A stretch of 64,000 bases of DNA from Flavobacterium silvisoli (GCF_004329815.1 NZ_SJPE01000011.1:1-64000); one strand, 5' to 3'; numbered from the stretch's first letter, positions 1-6,674 are shown. Notes: generated by a model from the letters alone, not told the origin. A program made the numbers and translations.

Positions 1-255
1 ATAAAGGGCAGAACCAGAATAAGTAAGATAGGAAATGCTAAACTTAGAAATCTTCTCTTTATGTGCAGCTTTACAGCCTGTAAATGCAATAAAGCCTGTA
101 GAGAGATTTATGAAAGAATTACAGCAAAAGGGAAGAGTAAAAAACTGGCATTAATAGCTGTTTGTAATAAGCTGTTAAGACAGGCTTTTGCCATCGCAAA
201 ATCAGGAGTCGAATACAATAAAGAGTACAGAAGCCCTATGCCTAAATTTATTTAA
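1..255 (+). CDS. IS110-family transposase, C-terminal end (partial)
   Basis: The frame is open from the first base and ends at TAA 253-255; the true start lies left of the window. The visible 84 residues carry the motif R-I-S-K-x-G-N-x-x-L-R followed by a basic helical tail (AIAKSGVEYN and onward), typical of the transposase_20 (IS116/IS110/IS902) C-terminal domain. IS110 enzymes are DEDD transposases that move circular elements without conventional terminal inverted repeats, and no obvious terminal repeat is visible after the stop. Whether the element is intact cannot be judged here. It marks the left region as mobile or recombinogenic. Confidence 0.8.
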   Translation: MKGRTRISKIGNAKLRNLLFMCSFTACKCNKACREIYERITAKGKSKKLALIAVCNKLLRQAFAIAKSGVEYNKEYRSPMPKFI

Positions 256-312
256 AAAATATCATTTTTTATTTGGTTGCAAGCACAGTTCTTTGTTAGC
301 TGTTGGTACATA

Positions 313-822
313 TTAATTATTTTGAGTTGTTTTTTTTGCTTGCTCTTCTTTTCTTTTAATTCTGAGAAACGTTGATCGATATTCTGAAAATTTGATAGTA
401 TGTTTTACACTCAATCCAGTTGCAATCATACAGTAAGTAAATAATAAAACTAAAGAAATAAAAAGCGATTTGTGCTGAAGCCATATTTGAGGATCTTTTG
501 TTTCGATATAATATGAAGTTCCTGTATAAAGTACTATGGAGTAAACTAAACTGATGAACAATGAGATTAATACAGCCTTAAAAGTCCACATCAAATAAGT
601 AAATGTACCATCTTCGTCAAGAAAGGAAACAAAATCATTATCAGAAGAAGACATGATTATGGCTAATGCTGCAAAAAATAAAGAAAATATAATTGAAAGA
701 ACAGAAATGGCAATGTTATAAAATGACAATAGAAACTTCATTTGGGAGTATTCTGGCATAATAATGATAAGCAATATAGTAACACCCACAGAAATGTAGG
801 TATCCCAACTGAAAATTATCAT
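313..822 (-). CDS. Four-helix membrane protein, second gene of a two-gene module
   Basis: A frame is open from an ATG at 867, but the better start is the ATG at 822: it follows GGAG by a normal distance and comes directly after the TAA of the upstream gene, whereas 867 would overlap that gene by 44 bases. From 822 the product is 169 residues. It has four strongly hydrophobic segments (about residues 6-24, 32-57, 74-100 and 115-140), an acidic loop between the second and third (SSSDNDFVSFLDEDG), and a basic, Lys/Arg/Glu-rich C-terminal tail of about 30 residues facing the cytoplasm by charge. I do not recognise the family. The coupling to a soluble protein of about 280 residues resembles, in layout only, sensor plus membrane-effector abortive-infection pairs such as lambda RexA/RexB. 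Confidence 0.75.
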   Translation of the reverse strand: MIIFSWDTYISVGVTILLIIIMPEYSQMKFLLSFYNIAISVLSIIFSLFFAALAIIMSSSDNDFVSFLDEDGTFTYLMWTFKAVLISLFISLVYSIVLYTGTSYYIETKDPQIWLQHKSLFISLVLLFTYCMIATGLSVKHTIKFSEYRSTFLRIKRKEEQAKKTTQNN

Positions 823-823
823 A

Positions 824-1663
824 TTAATTTTCTCCTTCAGTGTGTTCTGTTCTTGCGGCGATGTCATTAAATTTTTCGGTTACGTGTTCAATTACACTGC
901 GGAATCCTCTCTCTTCAACACTATGAGGTAAATCTTGAGAAACTTCTTGATTTCGTTGATCTGTGGCTATAGTTATTAGTCTTCCAGTTTCATCAAAGCC
1001 TGATGCCACACTTTTACCATACCCATCTTCAGACATTGCCATTTTGCTTTCGGTTTCCTCATCAATTTCTATACCCTCTGAAGAACGAGATTCTTGGATT
1101 TCTTTATATGATGTGATATGTAATTCACGAAGACGTTCATCTACATTTCTCCAGCGATCAGAGAATCTCGGATTTGATGGAACTAGAGAAATAGTGATTT
1201 TGTTTATTTTTCGTAGAGTTCGAACTCTTTCTACAAATGAATATTCTTCAGTAATAGCTCTAATTGAAAAATCATAATTTCTTTCTGGATTATTTTCTCT
1301 GACGATTTCTAATAAACGTTCTTTAAAATTTCGTTTTGAGATATGATTTGTTATTTCTTCAAAAGCAATTACCATTTCACTTAAGCGTAAAATAAATAAT
1401 GATTTTGCAACAATATTATTTACAGTACCTCCACGTCGTCTTTGACCCGTATTTTCATCAAGATATTCTCCTCTTCCATATGGGTCATATTTTATCATAT
1501 ATCCAACTACATAGTCATCAAGAATCTGAAGATCTGAAATTTTGTATGAGAAGTCATTGTATGGGGTCGCAGCACGTCCTTGCAGACTATCTAAAATAAA
1601 CGCTCTTTTATTTGTATTACTGGGAACCTCTAAATGAATTCTATTAAAATAGAGTTTAGACAT
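824..1663 (-). CDS. Soluble protein, first gene of a two-gene module (possibly DUF4747-like)
   Basis: This is a 279-residue protein without signal peptide or membrane segments. The N-terminal part (1-110) is mixed alpha/beta, with a glycine- and arginine-rich loop near residues 62-82. A central segment (about 150-175) reads like beta strands (KINKITISLVPSNPRFSDRW) and leads into a helix with V-D-E-R-L. The C-terminal part is acidic and ends in GEN. The middle reminds me of the poorly characterised DUF4747 group, but I cannot confirm this. The stop codon sits one base upstream of the ATG of the membrane-protein gene, so the two are almost certainly co-translated. The neighbourhood of a transposase and decayed genes fits an accessory, possibly defensive role; that role is inference. 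Confidence 0.7.
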   Translation of the reverse strand: MSKLYFNRIHLEVPSNTNKRAFILDSLQGRAATPYNDFSYKISDLQILDDYVVGYMIKYDPYGRGEYLDENTGQRRRGGTVNNIVAKSLFILRLSEMVIAFEEITNHISKRNFKERLLEIVRENNPERNYDFSIRAITEEYSFVERVRTLRKINKITISLVPSNPRFSDRWRNVDERLRELHITSYKEIQESRSSEGIEIDEETESKMAMSEDGYGKSVASGFDETGRLITIATDQRNQEVSQDLPHSVEERGFRSVIEHVTEKFNDIAARTEHTEGEN

Positions 1664-1952
1664 AATTATTTTATTTAGATAATGTCAAATGAAAGCATTT
1701 GATTTTGTTTTATAAAATTTCATCGACCAAATACTTTATTTATAGGTATAAGTACTTCTAAAATAAATGTCATTGAATTGTCCAAGACTTGTAGTGCTTT
1801 TATCCAAAGAGCAGAAACTATAATATAGTATCGAAGTCAGCTAACGCATTAATTTCAGTTTAAGAAATGTTTCATAAAAAATGAGTGAAGTTTAAATAAA
1901 TTTAGCTGTGCACGAAATCACTGTTGTCGGCAACTTTGACTAATTAAATCTT
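1664..1952. other. Gap with one copy of a recurring spacer motif
   Basis: No reading frame of note. The part from about 1838 (CAGCTAACGCATTAATTT) to about 1943 (ATCACTGTTGTCGGCAACTT) matches in layout the spacers at 2447-2565 and 3046-3190: a GCTAACG-type left end, an AT-rich middle and a CACTGTTG-GGCA-type right end. It separates minus-strand genes, as the other copies do. Confidence 0.4.
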
Positions 1953-2132
1953 TTAAACAACATTTAGTATCTGTAAAATACTATCCAATTTTTGACTGGT
2001 TTCGACCAAATCGCCATTAATCAAAATAATTCTTGCACCTTGATCAGAGCCAGCCTCAATTTTTACAATTTGCGAAATGTTTAGATAAATTGTTTTATTA
2101 CCTTTTGTGTAGATTTTGATAAATGTATTCAT
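1953..2132 (-). CDS. Small hypothetical protein (59 aa)
   Basis: The frame from ATG 2130-2132 to TAA 1953-1955 encodes 59 residues with natural composition: MNTFIKIYTKGNKTIYLNIS at the start, then a strand-rich segment with R-I-I-L-I-N-G-D and a helical end (SQKLDSILQILNVV). The pattern of two strand-rich blocks, a G-D turn and a final amphipathic helix looks like a small folded domain, similar to the short I-L-I-N-G-x-x-V proteins common in Bacteroidota, but I do not recognise a named family. There is no signal peptide. It lies between two copies of the spacer motif in the same orientation as its neighbours. Confidence 0.6.
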   Translation of the reverse strand: MNTFIKIYTKGNKTIYLNISQIVKIEAGSDQGARIILINGDLVETSQKLDSILQILNVV

Positions 2133-2156
2133 TTCAATCGGTTTGATAGTTAATGA

Positions 2157-2394
2157 TTATTTCATGAGTTGAAATTCTTCCTTAATAAACTCGGTTATTT
2201 TATTTTTTATTTCGTCTATGCAATTTTCATTTGCATAAACCATTCTTGGGCACATCGTTTCATTGAATTAAGTTATCAATATCCAAATCTTCTAAATCAA
2301 TTTAATGTTCATTTATGTAATTTGAAATCTTGAGTTTGATGGAGTTTATTTTAGGGTCAAATTCTTTATTCTCAAATATGTTTTTGTATTCCAT
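2157..2394 (-). pseudogene. Decayed small gene with in-frame stop and frameshift
   Basis: From ATG 2394 the frame reads MEYKNIFENKEFDPKINSIK and continues for 30 codons to an in-frame TAA. It then reads IDLEDLDIDNLI, and after a one-base shift near 2265 continues as NETMCPRMVYANENCIDEIK through to the TAA at 2157-2159. The three pieces share composition and join into one roughly 78-residue acidic, helical protein, so one nonsense and one frameshift change have probably broken a real gene. I do not recognise the family. Confidence 0.55.
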
Positions 2395-2446
2395 GACTAA
2401 CAGTTTTTTTGTTTTTGTTAAATTATGATTTTTAGAACAATCGTGA

Positions 2447-2570
2447 TAAAGTTGCCGGAGATGTTTTGCGGCTTTGTGACACTTGGGATGCCAGCGAACT
2501 GATTATTTTTTTTAAGTATAAACATTGTTTGCTTTTAACCGTTCACTGTCTCCGGTCTTGGACACGTAAA
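2447..2570. repeat. Spacer motif copy with inverted ends
   Basis: GCCGGAGA (2453-2460 and following bases) faces TCTCCGGT (about 2549-2556), allowing a stem closed by a G-T pair. Just inside the left arm is GTTTTGCGGCTTTGTGACAC and then GGATGCCAGCGAACTGATT; the spacer at 3055-3093 has the parallel series GTTCCGCG, GGAAATGCAGTGAATTGATT. The right part TTCACTGTCTCCGG parallels ATCACTGTTGTCGG at 1917. These look like copies of one dispersed or cassette-type element. Confidence 0.4.
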
Positions 2571-2623
2571 AATTAAAACCAACAATTGCACAACACTACT
2601 TTTAGATGAAGTTGTTGTTTAGT

Positions 2624-3007
2624 TTATCTAATGATAATTCTATAAGCTATTAATGGAGCAACTTTTAGCCAGATTAGAATAAGAATCCTGATTTGACCTT
2701 TAGTAAAATTGTATGCGTATAATAATTGTTTCCATGAGAGTCCTCGAATAATTCCAAAACCAAACTCAAAAGCCAAAGTCAATGATGCCCAAATTATACC
2801 AATTATGAAAGCTTGTTTTTCAGAACTAGGAGGAAATCATTTTACAGCGAAGTAAATATAAATACCTAGAAGTGTAATTAGTGAAAATGTTGAAAGTTGG
2901 TGAGCCGTTAATTCAGTCATGTATTTTTTATATCACAGATCTCTAGCCGTTCCATTTATAACTGCAGTAATGACCATAGGAATCCAGCAAAATACGTACT
3001 TTGACAT
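2624..3007 (-). pseudogene. Small integral membrane protein gene broken by two TGA codons
   Basis: The frame from ATG 3007 to TAA 2624-2626 is 128 codons long, with two internal TGA codons at 2933-2935 and 2837-2839 and no frameshift. Read through, it is a coherent four-helix membrane protein: MSKYVFCWIPMVITAVINGT, then TELTAHQLSTFSLITLLGIY, then FPPSSEKQAFIIGIIWASLT, ending KVAPLIAYRIIIR. The second TGA sits before F-P-P-S-S-E, where the family as I remember it has Trp, so a single TGG to TGA change explains it. TGA is a normal stop here (the kinase gene ending at 44975 uses it), so this is a pseudogene rather than recoding. Confidence 0.7.
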
Positions 3008-3045
3008 TGGATTTTTATTTTAAATTAAGCACAAACATACAATTT

Positions 3046-3190
3046 CGACTAACGTTCCGCGATATCACCTAGTGGAAATGCAGTGAATTGATTTCTTTTG
3101 GTCTAAGATATTGTTTTTTTTGGAAAGAAAAACGTGAAGTTTAACTTCTACTGAGCCATTGCGTGAAACCTCTGTTGGTGGCAGTGGCAG
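3046..3190. repeat. Spacer motif copy
   Basis: The left part is CGACTAACGTTCCGCGATAT followed by GGAAATGCAGTGAATTGATT. The right part is GAAACCTCTGTTGGTGGCAG at about 3165-3184. Both ends line up with the spacers at 1838-1943 and 2447-2570. The element lies between the broken membrane-protein gene and the secreted-protein gene, both on the minus strand. Confidence 0.4.
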
Positions 3191-3194
3191 GCTT

Positions 3195-3947
3195 TTATAA
3201 ATCCTTATTTTTCGAGGTTAAGCTAATCCCAAATCCTATACTAAACCAAGTTTTTTCATTGTAAATCCAGTCCTTTCCTGCTTGACCAGGAGCGTAGTCT
3301 TTCCCAACCAACAATCCTACATTAAAACCATTTAAATCTAAAATTATTCCTGTTGACCAAGTCAATCCTAGAGTTGTTGAAGATTCTTTCTCCGGAGTAG
3401 TGTTTGAACTATTAATAGATAATAAACTTGTTCCAAGCGTAAATGTTGGAATTGTTATGTAATAAGGGTTTGTTCGACTTAAAGGAAATCTATAACCTAA
3501 GTATTGTCCAAGAGATATGTCTGTTGAAAGTTCCCAAGGATAATTAACTCCATTTACATTTTCATCAGGTCTAATTTTAATAGGGGCTAATAAAGTTCCA
3601 CTGACTAAACTGCTCGTTTTTTGTTTGTGAAGAGCATTTAATTTTGAGCTTTCAACAAAGTAAGTTATATTATCATTTGTAGAGTTTACAAACGAATCAT
3701 CATCTTTTTTTGGATCAGTTGATACTATAATTTTGAGAAATTTAATATATACTTTTCCATCTACAGTTTCTTTGTATTTGTATTTTAGACCAGCTAATGC
3801 TGTTCGTTGTTTGACAGTTGTGCCATCTAAATAATTTACGGTCAAATCAATTGAAGTTTTATATGATTTACTCAATGTCCACTCTTGTTCTTGACTGTGA
3901 ATTTGACAGCAAATCATAATTACCACTAGTAAAATTTTTGTTTTCAT
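3195..3947 (-). CDS. Secreted or outer-membrane beta-rich hypothetical protein
   Basis: The 250-residue product begins with a signal peptide (MKTKILLVVIMICCQIHSQ, cleavage probably near residue 19). The remainder is rich in Ser, Thr, Gly and alternating hydrophobic residues. The second half (about 145-245) has strand pairs of the kind seen in small outer-membrane barrels: YLGYRFPLSR, YITIPTFTLGTSLL, LGLTWSTGIILDL, FNVGLLVGKDYAPG and a terminal FSIGFGISLTS. It does not end in the classic aromatic residue of many barrels. No named family is recognised. An accessory surface protein is the safest reading. Confidence 0.65.
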   Translation of the reverse strand: MKTKILLVVIMICCQIHSQEQEWTLSKSYKTSIDLTVNYLDGTTVKQRTALAGLKYKYKETVDGKVYIKFLKIIVSTDPKKDDDSFVNSTNDNITYFVESSKLNALHKQKTSSLVSGTLLAPIKIRPDENVNGVNYPWELSTDISLGQYLGYRFPLSRTNPYYITIPTFTLGTSLLSINSSNTTPEKESSTTLGLTWSTGIILDLNGFNVGLLVGKDYAPGQAGKDWIYNEKTWFSIGFGISLTSKNKDL

Positions 3948-4565
3948 AATATATCTGTTTAATTGGTTACAAATACGTTACTTCGTTAGAAAAACTAACA
4001 AAGATTTGTTTAATGAAAAATGTGGTATTTGAATAAAGATATTATTTTTTTTTTTAAATTAAAATATTTTTTCTTCAATATTTTTTGACTTTGCTTTTTG
4101 TCTTGACAAGTTGTGGTCGTTAAGCTTGCCAGCAACTGGTTAATATATCCAAATATATGTATTTTTTTACTTTTTCCTGCTTTTCTAGATGTCATTGTGG
4201 TGTCGGTTTTTGCGAGACTGTTTATAAGGTTCAGTAAGATAGATGCGCAACATAGGTGAAAGCAATAACCAAACTATCATAACATTGCATTGAAGGAAAT
4301 TATTTTGGTGAATTGCCAATGTCCTTAAGTGGATTTAGCTATACTACGTAATTGAGGAACTTTAATATTTTAATTTGGGAATGATTGCCATTTAAGTTTA
4401 TAAATGAACGGATTGCAAATCCGCGCCACAGGGTTCATGCTGAGGCTTGAACTATCATTATAGTTACTGTTCTTTTTGTACTTATAGATTTTAGTTTTAT
4501 TTAATCTGTAATACTTTTTGCTTTTTCGTTGAATTAGCTAGCTTTGTGTAAAAATAGCTATATAT
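3948..4565. other. Gene-poor gap upstream of the nuclease gene
   Basis: Very AT-rich with long T and A runs. A 61-codon minus-strand frame at 4010-4195 is Lys/Ile/Leu low-complexity and is not accepted. At 4404-4438 ATGAAC faces GTTCAT around the small palindrome GGATTGCAAATCC, a hairpin-type repeat. The only clear signal is the promoter just before 4566. Confidence 0.4.
4517..4546 (+). promoter_or_regulatory. Bacteroidota promoter for the S1/P1 nuclease gene
   Basis: TTTG at 4517-4520, an 18-base spacer, then TAGCTTTG at 4539-4546, matching TTTG / TAnnTTTG. It predicts a start near 4551 and a leader of about 15 bases. Confidence 0.6.
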
Positions 4566-5699
4566 ATGAAACGTACAGTAGTCTTGATCATTACCTGTTT
4601 GACTTTTTTCACTAGTTCGGCTTCTTATGCATGGGGGCATAAAGGACACTCATTGGTTGCTGAGATAGCTTTTCACTATTTGGATGCCACTACAAAAAAA
4701 AATGTATTGGCTTATCTTAATGGTATGAGCATTGAAGATGCAGCCAATTGGATGGACTCTATGAGGAGTGATAAGCAGTATGATTTTATGAAACCTTATC
4801 ACTACGTTAATATTGATAGGAATACTACGGTAAAGGAACTTGAAGGTGACAATATCATCAATACACTTACTAAATCTCTGAATGATTTGGATAACATGAA
4901 AGGTTTATCTAATGAGGAAATAAGAATGAAGTTGCTTTATATCTTTCATTTGGTGGGTGATTTACATCAGCCGCTGCATGTTGGTTATAAGGATGATAAA
5001 GGAGGAAACACTGTTCAAGTTTCTTTCTTAGGAAGAGGAACCAATTTACATGCATTGTGGGACACTGATATTATAGAGTATAAAGGTTTGGATTTGAACG
5101 ATGAATTAAAGATGAATACATATAGTGCCGCTGATTTGGCAGCCATTAAAAAAATAGATGTTATTGCCTGGACAAAAGACAGCAGAAGTTTTTTAAAGAA
5201 TGCCTACAGTTTAGACAATGCCAAAGTATCGGATTATTATATTGATTCTAATTATACCATCATACAACAACAAATTTTGAAAGCCGGGTTGCGATTGGCT
5301 TCTATATTAGAGCATTATTTTAAAGATGTTAATGTGGTAGCTAATACTCAAGTTAAGGAAATTCCTCCCAGCTCTGAAGTTACAGATGTGGTAGCATTAT
5401 CTACTGATATTGACGTAACGAAAGCTGCTGACTATGAAGGTAAATTGGTTCGTATATGTTCTAAAGTATACTCAACAAAAGTTTTAGACTCAAACGGCAT
5501 GACTTTTTTAAATGTTGGAGGCAAGTATCCTAGTGCACCTTTAACGGTTGTTATCTACGCTGATAAGTTGAAGAATTTTGATTTTGTACCGTCTACTTAT
5601 TACAAAGGAAAAACTATTTGTATTACTGGGACGATCAAATTATATAAGGGAAAACCAGAAATAATAATTAATACACCACATGCGATTGAAATAAAATAA
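4566..5699 (+). CDS. Secreted S1/P1-family zinc nuclease with C-terminal extension
   Basis: The 377-residue precursor has a signal peptide that should be cut before Trp23, because S1/P1 nucleases use the N-terminal Trp as a zinc ligand. The trinuclear zinc site is visible: W23, H28 (WGHKGH), D64, H79, H128 and D132 (FHLVGDLHQP), H138, H162 (LHALWD) and D166. The enzyme should hydrolyse single-stranded nucleic acids and 3'-nucleotides in the periplasm or outside the cell. The family domain ends near residue 255. The last 110 residues, from about 268, form a separate strand-rich domain (KLVRICSKV, ICITGTIKLYKGKPEIII) resembling an OB-fold nucleic-acid binding module. A good promoter sits directly upstream; no operon partner. 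Confidence 0.9.
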   Translation: MKRTVVLIITCLTFFTSSASYAWGHKGHSLVAEIAFHYLDATTKKNVLAYLNGMSIEDAANWMDSMRSDKQYDFMKPYHYVNIDRNTTVKELEGDNIINTLTKSLNDLDNMKGLSNEEIRMKLLYIFHLVGDLHQPLHVGYKDDKGGNTVQVSFLGRGTNLHALWDTDIIEYKGLDLNDELKMNTYSAADLAAIKKIDVIAWTKDSRSFLKNAYSLDNAKVSDYYIDSNYTIIQQQILKAGLRLASILEHYFKDVNVVANTQVKEIPPSSEVTDVVALSTDIDVTKAADYEGKLVRICSKVYSTKVLDSNGMTFLNVGGKYPSAPLTVVIYADKLKNFDFVPSTYYKGKTICITGTIKLYKGKPEIIINTPHAIEIK

Positions 5700-5711
5700 G
5701 TTTGTAAATTT

Positions 5712-5858
5712 CTATTCAATGGGAGACTTACCAGCCTCTTTTTTTGGTAGCATCTCATTAACTATGTAAGTATAAAAGATAATGAGGTTTAAAAACCCCG
5801 TAATTTTTGACTCATAAACTTTTTTGGATAGTGTCTTTTTTATTTCACCAACTATCAT
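5712..5858 (-). CDS. Small membrane-associated ORF (48 aa), coupled to the one before it
   Basis: The ATG at 5856-5858 overlaps the TGA of the preceding small ORF as ATGA; the frame runs to TAG 5712-5714. It encodes 48 residues: a basic amphipathic start (MIVGEIKKTLSKKVYESK), one hydrophobic segment (GFLNLIIFYTYIVNEML), and a short charged tail. The 4-base overlap is typical of translational coupling. Size and hydrophobic core suggest a small membrane peptide; function unknown. A chance frame cannot be excluded. Confidence 0.4.
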   Translation of the reverse strand: MIVGEIKKTLSKKVYESKITGFLNLIIFYTYIVNEMLPKKEAGKSPIE

Positions 5859-5953
5859 TGTGATGTTTTTTTTTCTGTGCTAGTAGATTTTGTTACGAAT
5901 GTTTCAACGATTATAATCACCGGTATCGTAAGTAGGATTTCATACCATCTCAT
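5855..5953 (-). CDS. Tiny single-helix membrane ORF (32 aa)
   Basis: Runs from ATG 5951-5953 to TGA 5855-5857. The product MRWYEILLTIPVIIIVETFV plus TKSTSTEKKTSQ has one clear membrane segment and a polar, Ser/Thr/Lys C-terminal tail, the shape of a single-pass small protein. It overlaps the next ORF by four bases and lies 137 bases downstream of the XRE gene on the same strand, so the three may form one transcript. Confidence 0.4.
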   Translation of the reverse strand: MRWYEILLTIPVIIIVETFVTKSTSTEKKTSQ

Positions 5954-6090
5954 ATTTAAATTTTTAAAGTTGTCGAAATAAAAAATGCTACTTCAAGGAA
6001 GTATGTAGTTCGGGATTATCTGTATGTAGTTTGAGATAAAGAAGAGACACGCTTTTTGGCGTCTTAATATTGAGGTATTTGAATTAACTT

Positions 6091-6324
6091 TTATAATCCT
6101 ATGAGTTTAAAAAACTCTGAAAGTTTGAGATTTCTTGCTTCACAGATTTTTTGTAATGTTTCGACTGGAATTCTATAGTTTTTTGACCCTTTTATTTTTC
6201 GAATTGTACTTTCTTCAACATTATGAGCATTAGCAAATGCAGTCTGTGATTTACCCTCTTTCATCCAAGGATTCAACCACTCTTTTGTAATATATCCACA
6301 TATTTTGCTATTGGCATCTATCAT
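6091..6324 (-). CDS. XRE-type helix-turn-helix regulator
   Basis: The 77-residue protein is essentially one DNA-binding domain. After a short N-terminal stretch, W-M-K-E-G-K-S-Q-T-A-F-A-N-A-H-N-V-E-E-S-T-I-R-K-I reads as the two helices of a lambda-repressor-like HTH (about residues 21-43), followed by IPVETLQKICEARNLKLSEFF as the usual fourth and fifth helices. There is no sensor domain. A perfect 7-base inverted repeat, ACGGTCG-AA-CGACCGT, lies 35 bases upstream of its start and 11 bases before the -33 box of the divergent RNA, making this protein a candidate autoregulator and repressor of that RNA; this is inference from position. Confidence 0.75.
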   Translation of the reverse strand: MIDANSKICGYITKEWLNPWMKEGKSQTAFANAHNVEESTIRKIKGSKNYRIPVETLQKICEARNLKLSEFFKLIGL

Positions 6325-6358
6325 GTTAACAAAGAAAATGTTTGCTCAATAAATATTC

Positions 6359-6374
6359 ACGGTCGAACGACCGT
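6359..6374. promoter_or_regulatory. Palindromic operator candidate between XRE gene and small RNA
   Basis: ACGGTCG (6359-6365), AA, CGACCGT (6368-6374) is a perfect 7-base inverted repeat in AT-rich DNA. It lies in the divergent region between the XRE gene (start 6324, minus) and the RNA promoter at 6386-6418 (plus), where a dimeric HTH repressor would control both. Confidence 0.5.
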
Positions 6375-6385
6375 ATTTAAAATTA

Positions 6386-6418
6386 TTTGTGTATATTGCA
6401 CTCGATTATATAAATTTG
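6386..6418 (+). promoter_or_regulatory. Strong Bacteroidota promoter for a hairpin RNA
   Basis: TTTG at 6386-6389, 21 bases, TAAATTTG at 6411-6418: both boxes match the consensus exactly. Predicted start near 6423. No protein gene begins within the next 500 bases, so it should drive a non-coding transcript. Confidence 0.65.
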
Positions 6419-6422
6419 CGAT

Positions 6423-6593
6423 ACTTCTTATAAAATATATGAAGCATTCGCTTTGAATCCCGACTTGAAAACTGGTACTTTTTGCACACGGGATGATAAG
6501 TATGATGCTCACGCTAAATTGGCGTGGGCTCTCTTATTCGTGTGCGGGTATACCAGTACCTCAAGTCGTTTAAGTTGAGCCGCGCCTTTTTTT
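6423..6593 (+). ncRNA. Long rod-like hairpin RNA, 6S-Flavo-like candidate
   Basis: Five stem blocks are nested around one axis: GACTTGA 6462-6468 with TCAAGTC 6561-6567; ACTGGTA 6471-6477 with TACCAGT 6551-6557; GCACACG 6484-6490 with CGTGTGC 6539-6545; ATAAG 6496-6500 with CTTAT 6533-6537; GCTCACGC 6507-6514 with GCGTGGGC 6522-6529, closing a 7-base loop. Small internal bulges separate the blocks. A T7 run at 6587-6593 gives a plausible end and a consensus promoter gives a start near 6423, so the transcript is about 170 nt. Size, rod shape and taxon fit the 6S-Flavo class, which regulates RNA polymerase, but I cannot run the covariance model. A different regulatory RNA tied to the XRE gene is the alternative. 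Confidence 0.55.
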
Positions 6594-6674
6594 ATGCGTT
6601 ACACTCTGCTACATGATTTACTGATTGTTATGAAACAGTTGTGTGTGGATTTTCCATACATGAGGTTCTCGATA

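Larger units (their letters stand above)
5700..6090. other. Gap holding two coupled small ORFs
   Basis: No frame of 60 codons. Two short minus-strand frames occupy 5712-5953 and are listed separately. The rest, 5954-6090, is AT-rich. Downstream of the XRE gene GCGTCTT and AGACACGC (about 6043-6063) form only a weak imperfect hairpin. Confidence 0.4.

Noticed and set aside
2624..3007. TGA read as Trp or selenocysteine
   Set aside because: TGA is used as a normal stop here (kinase gene ending at 44975) and no selenocysteine element is visible near the codons.
4010..4195. 61-codon minus-strand frame
   Set aside because: Mostly Lys/Ile/Phe low complexity from AT-rich DNA, no start signal, no recognisable segment.
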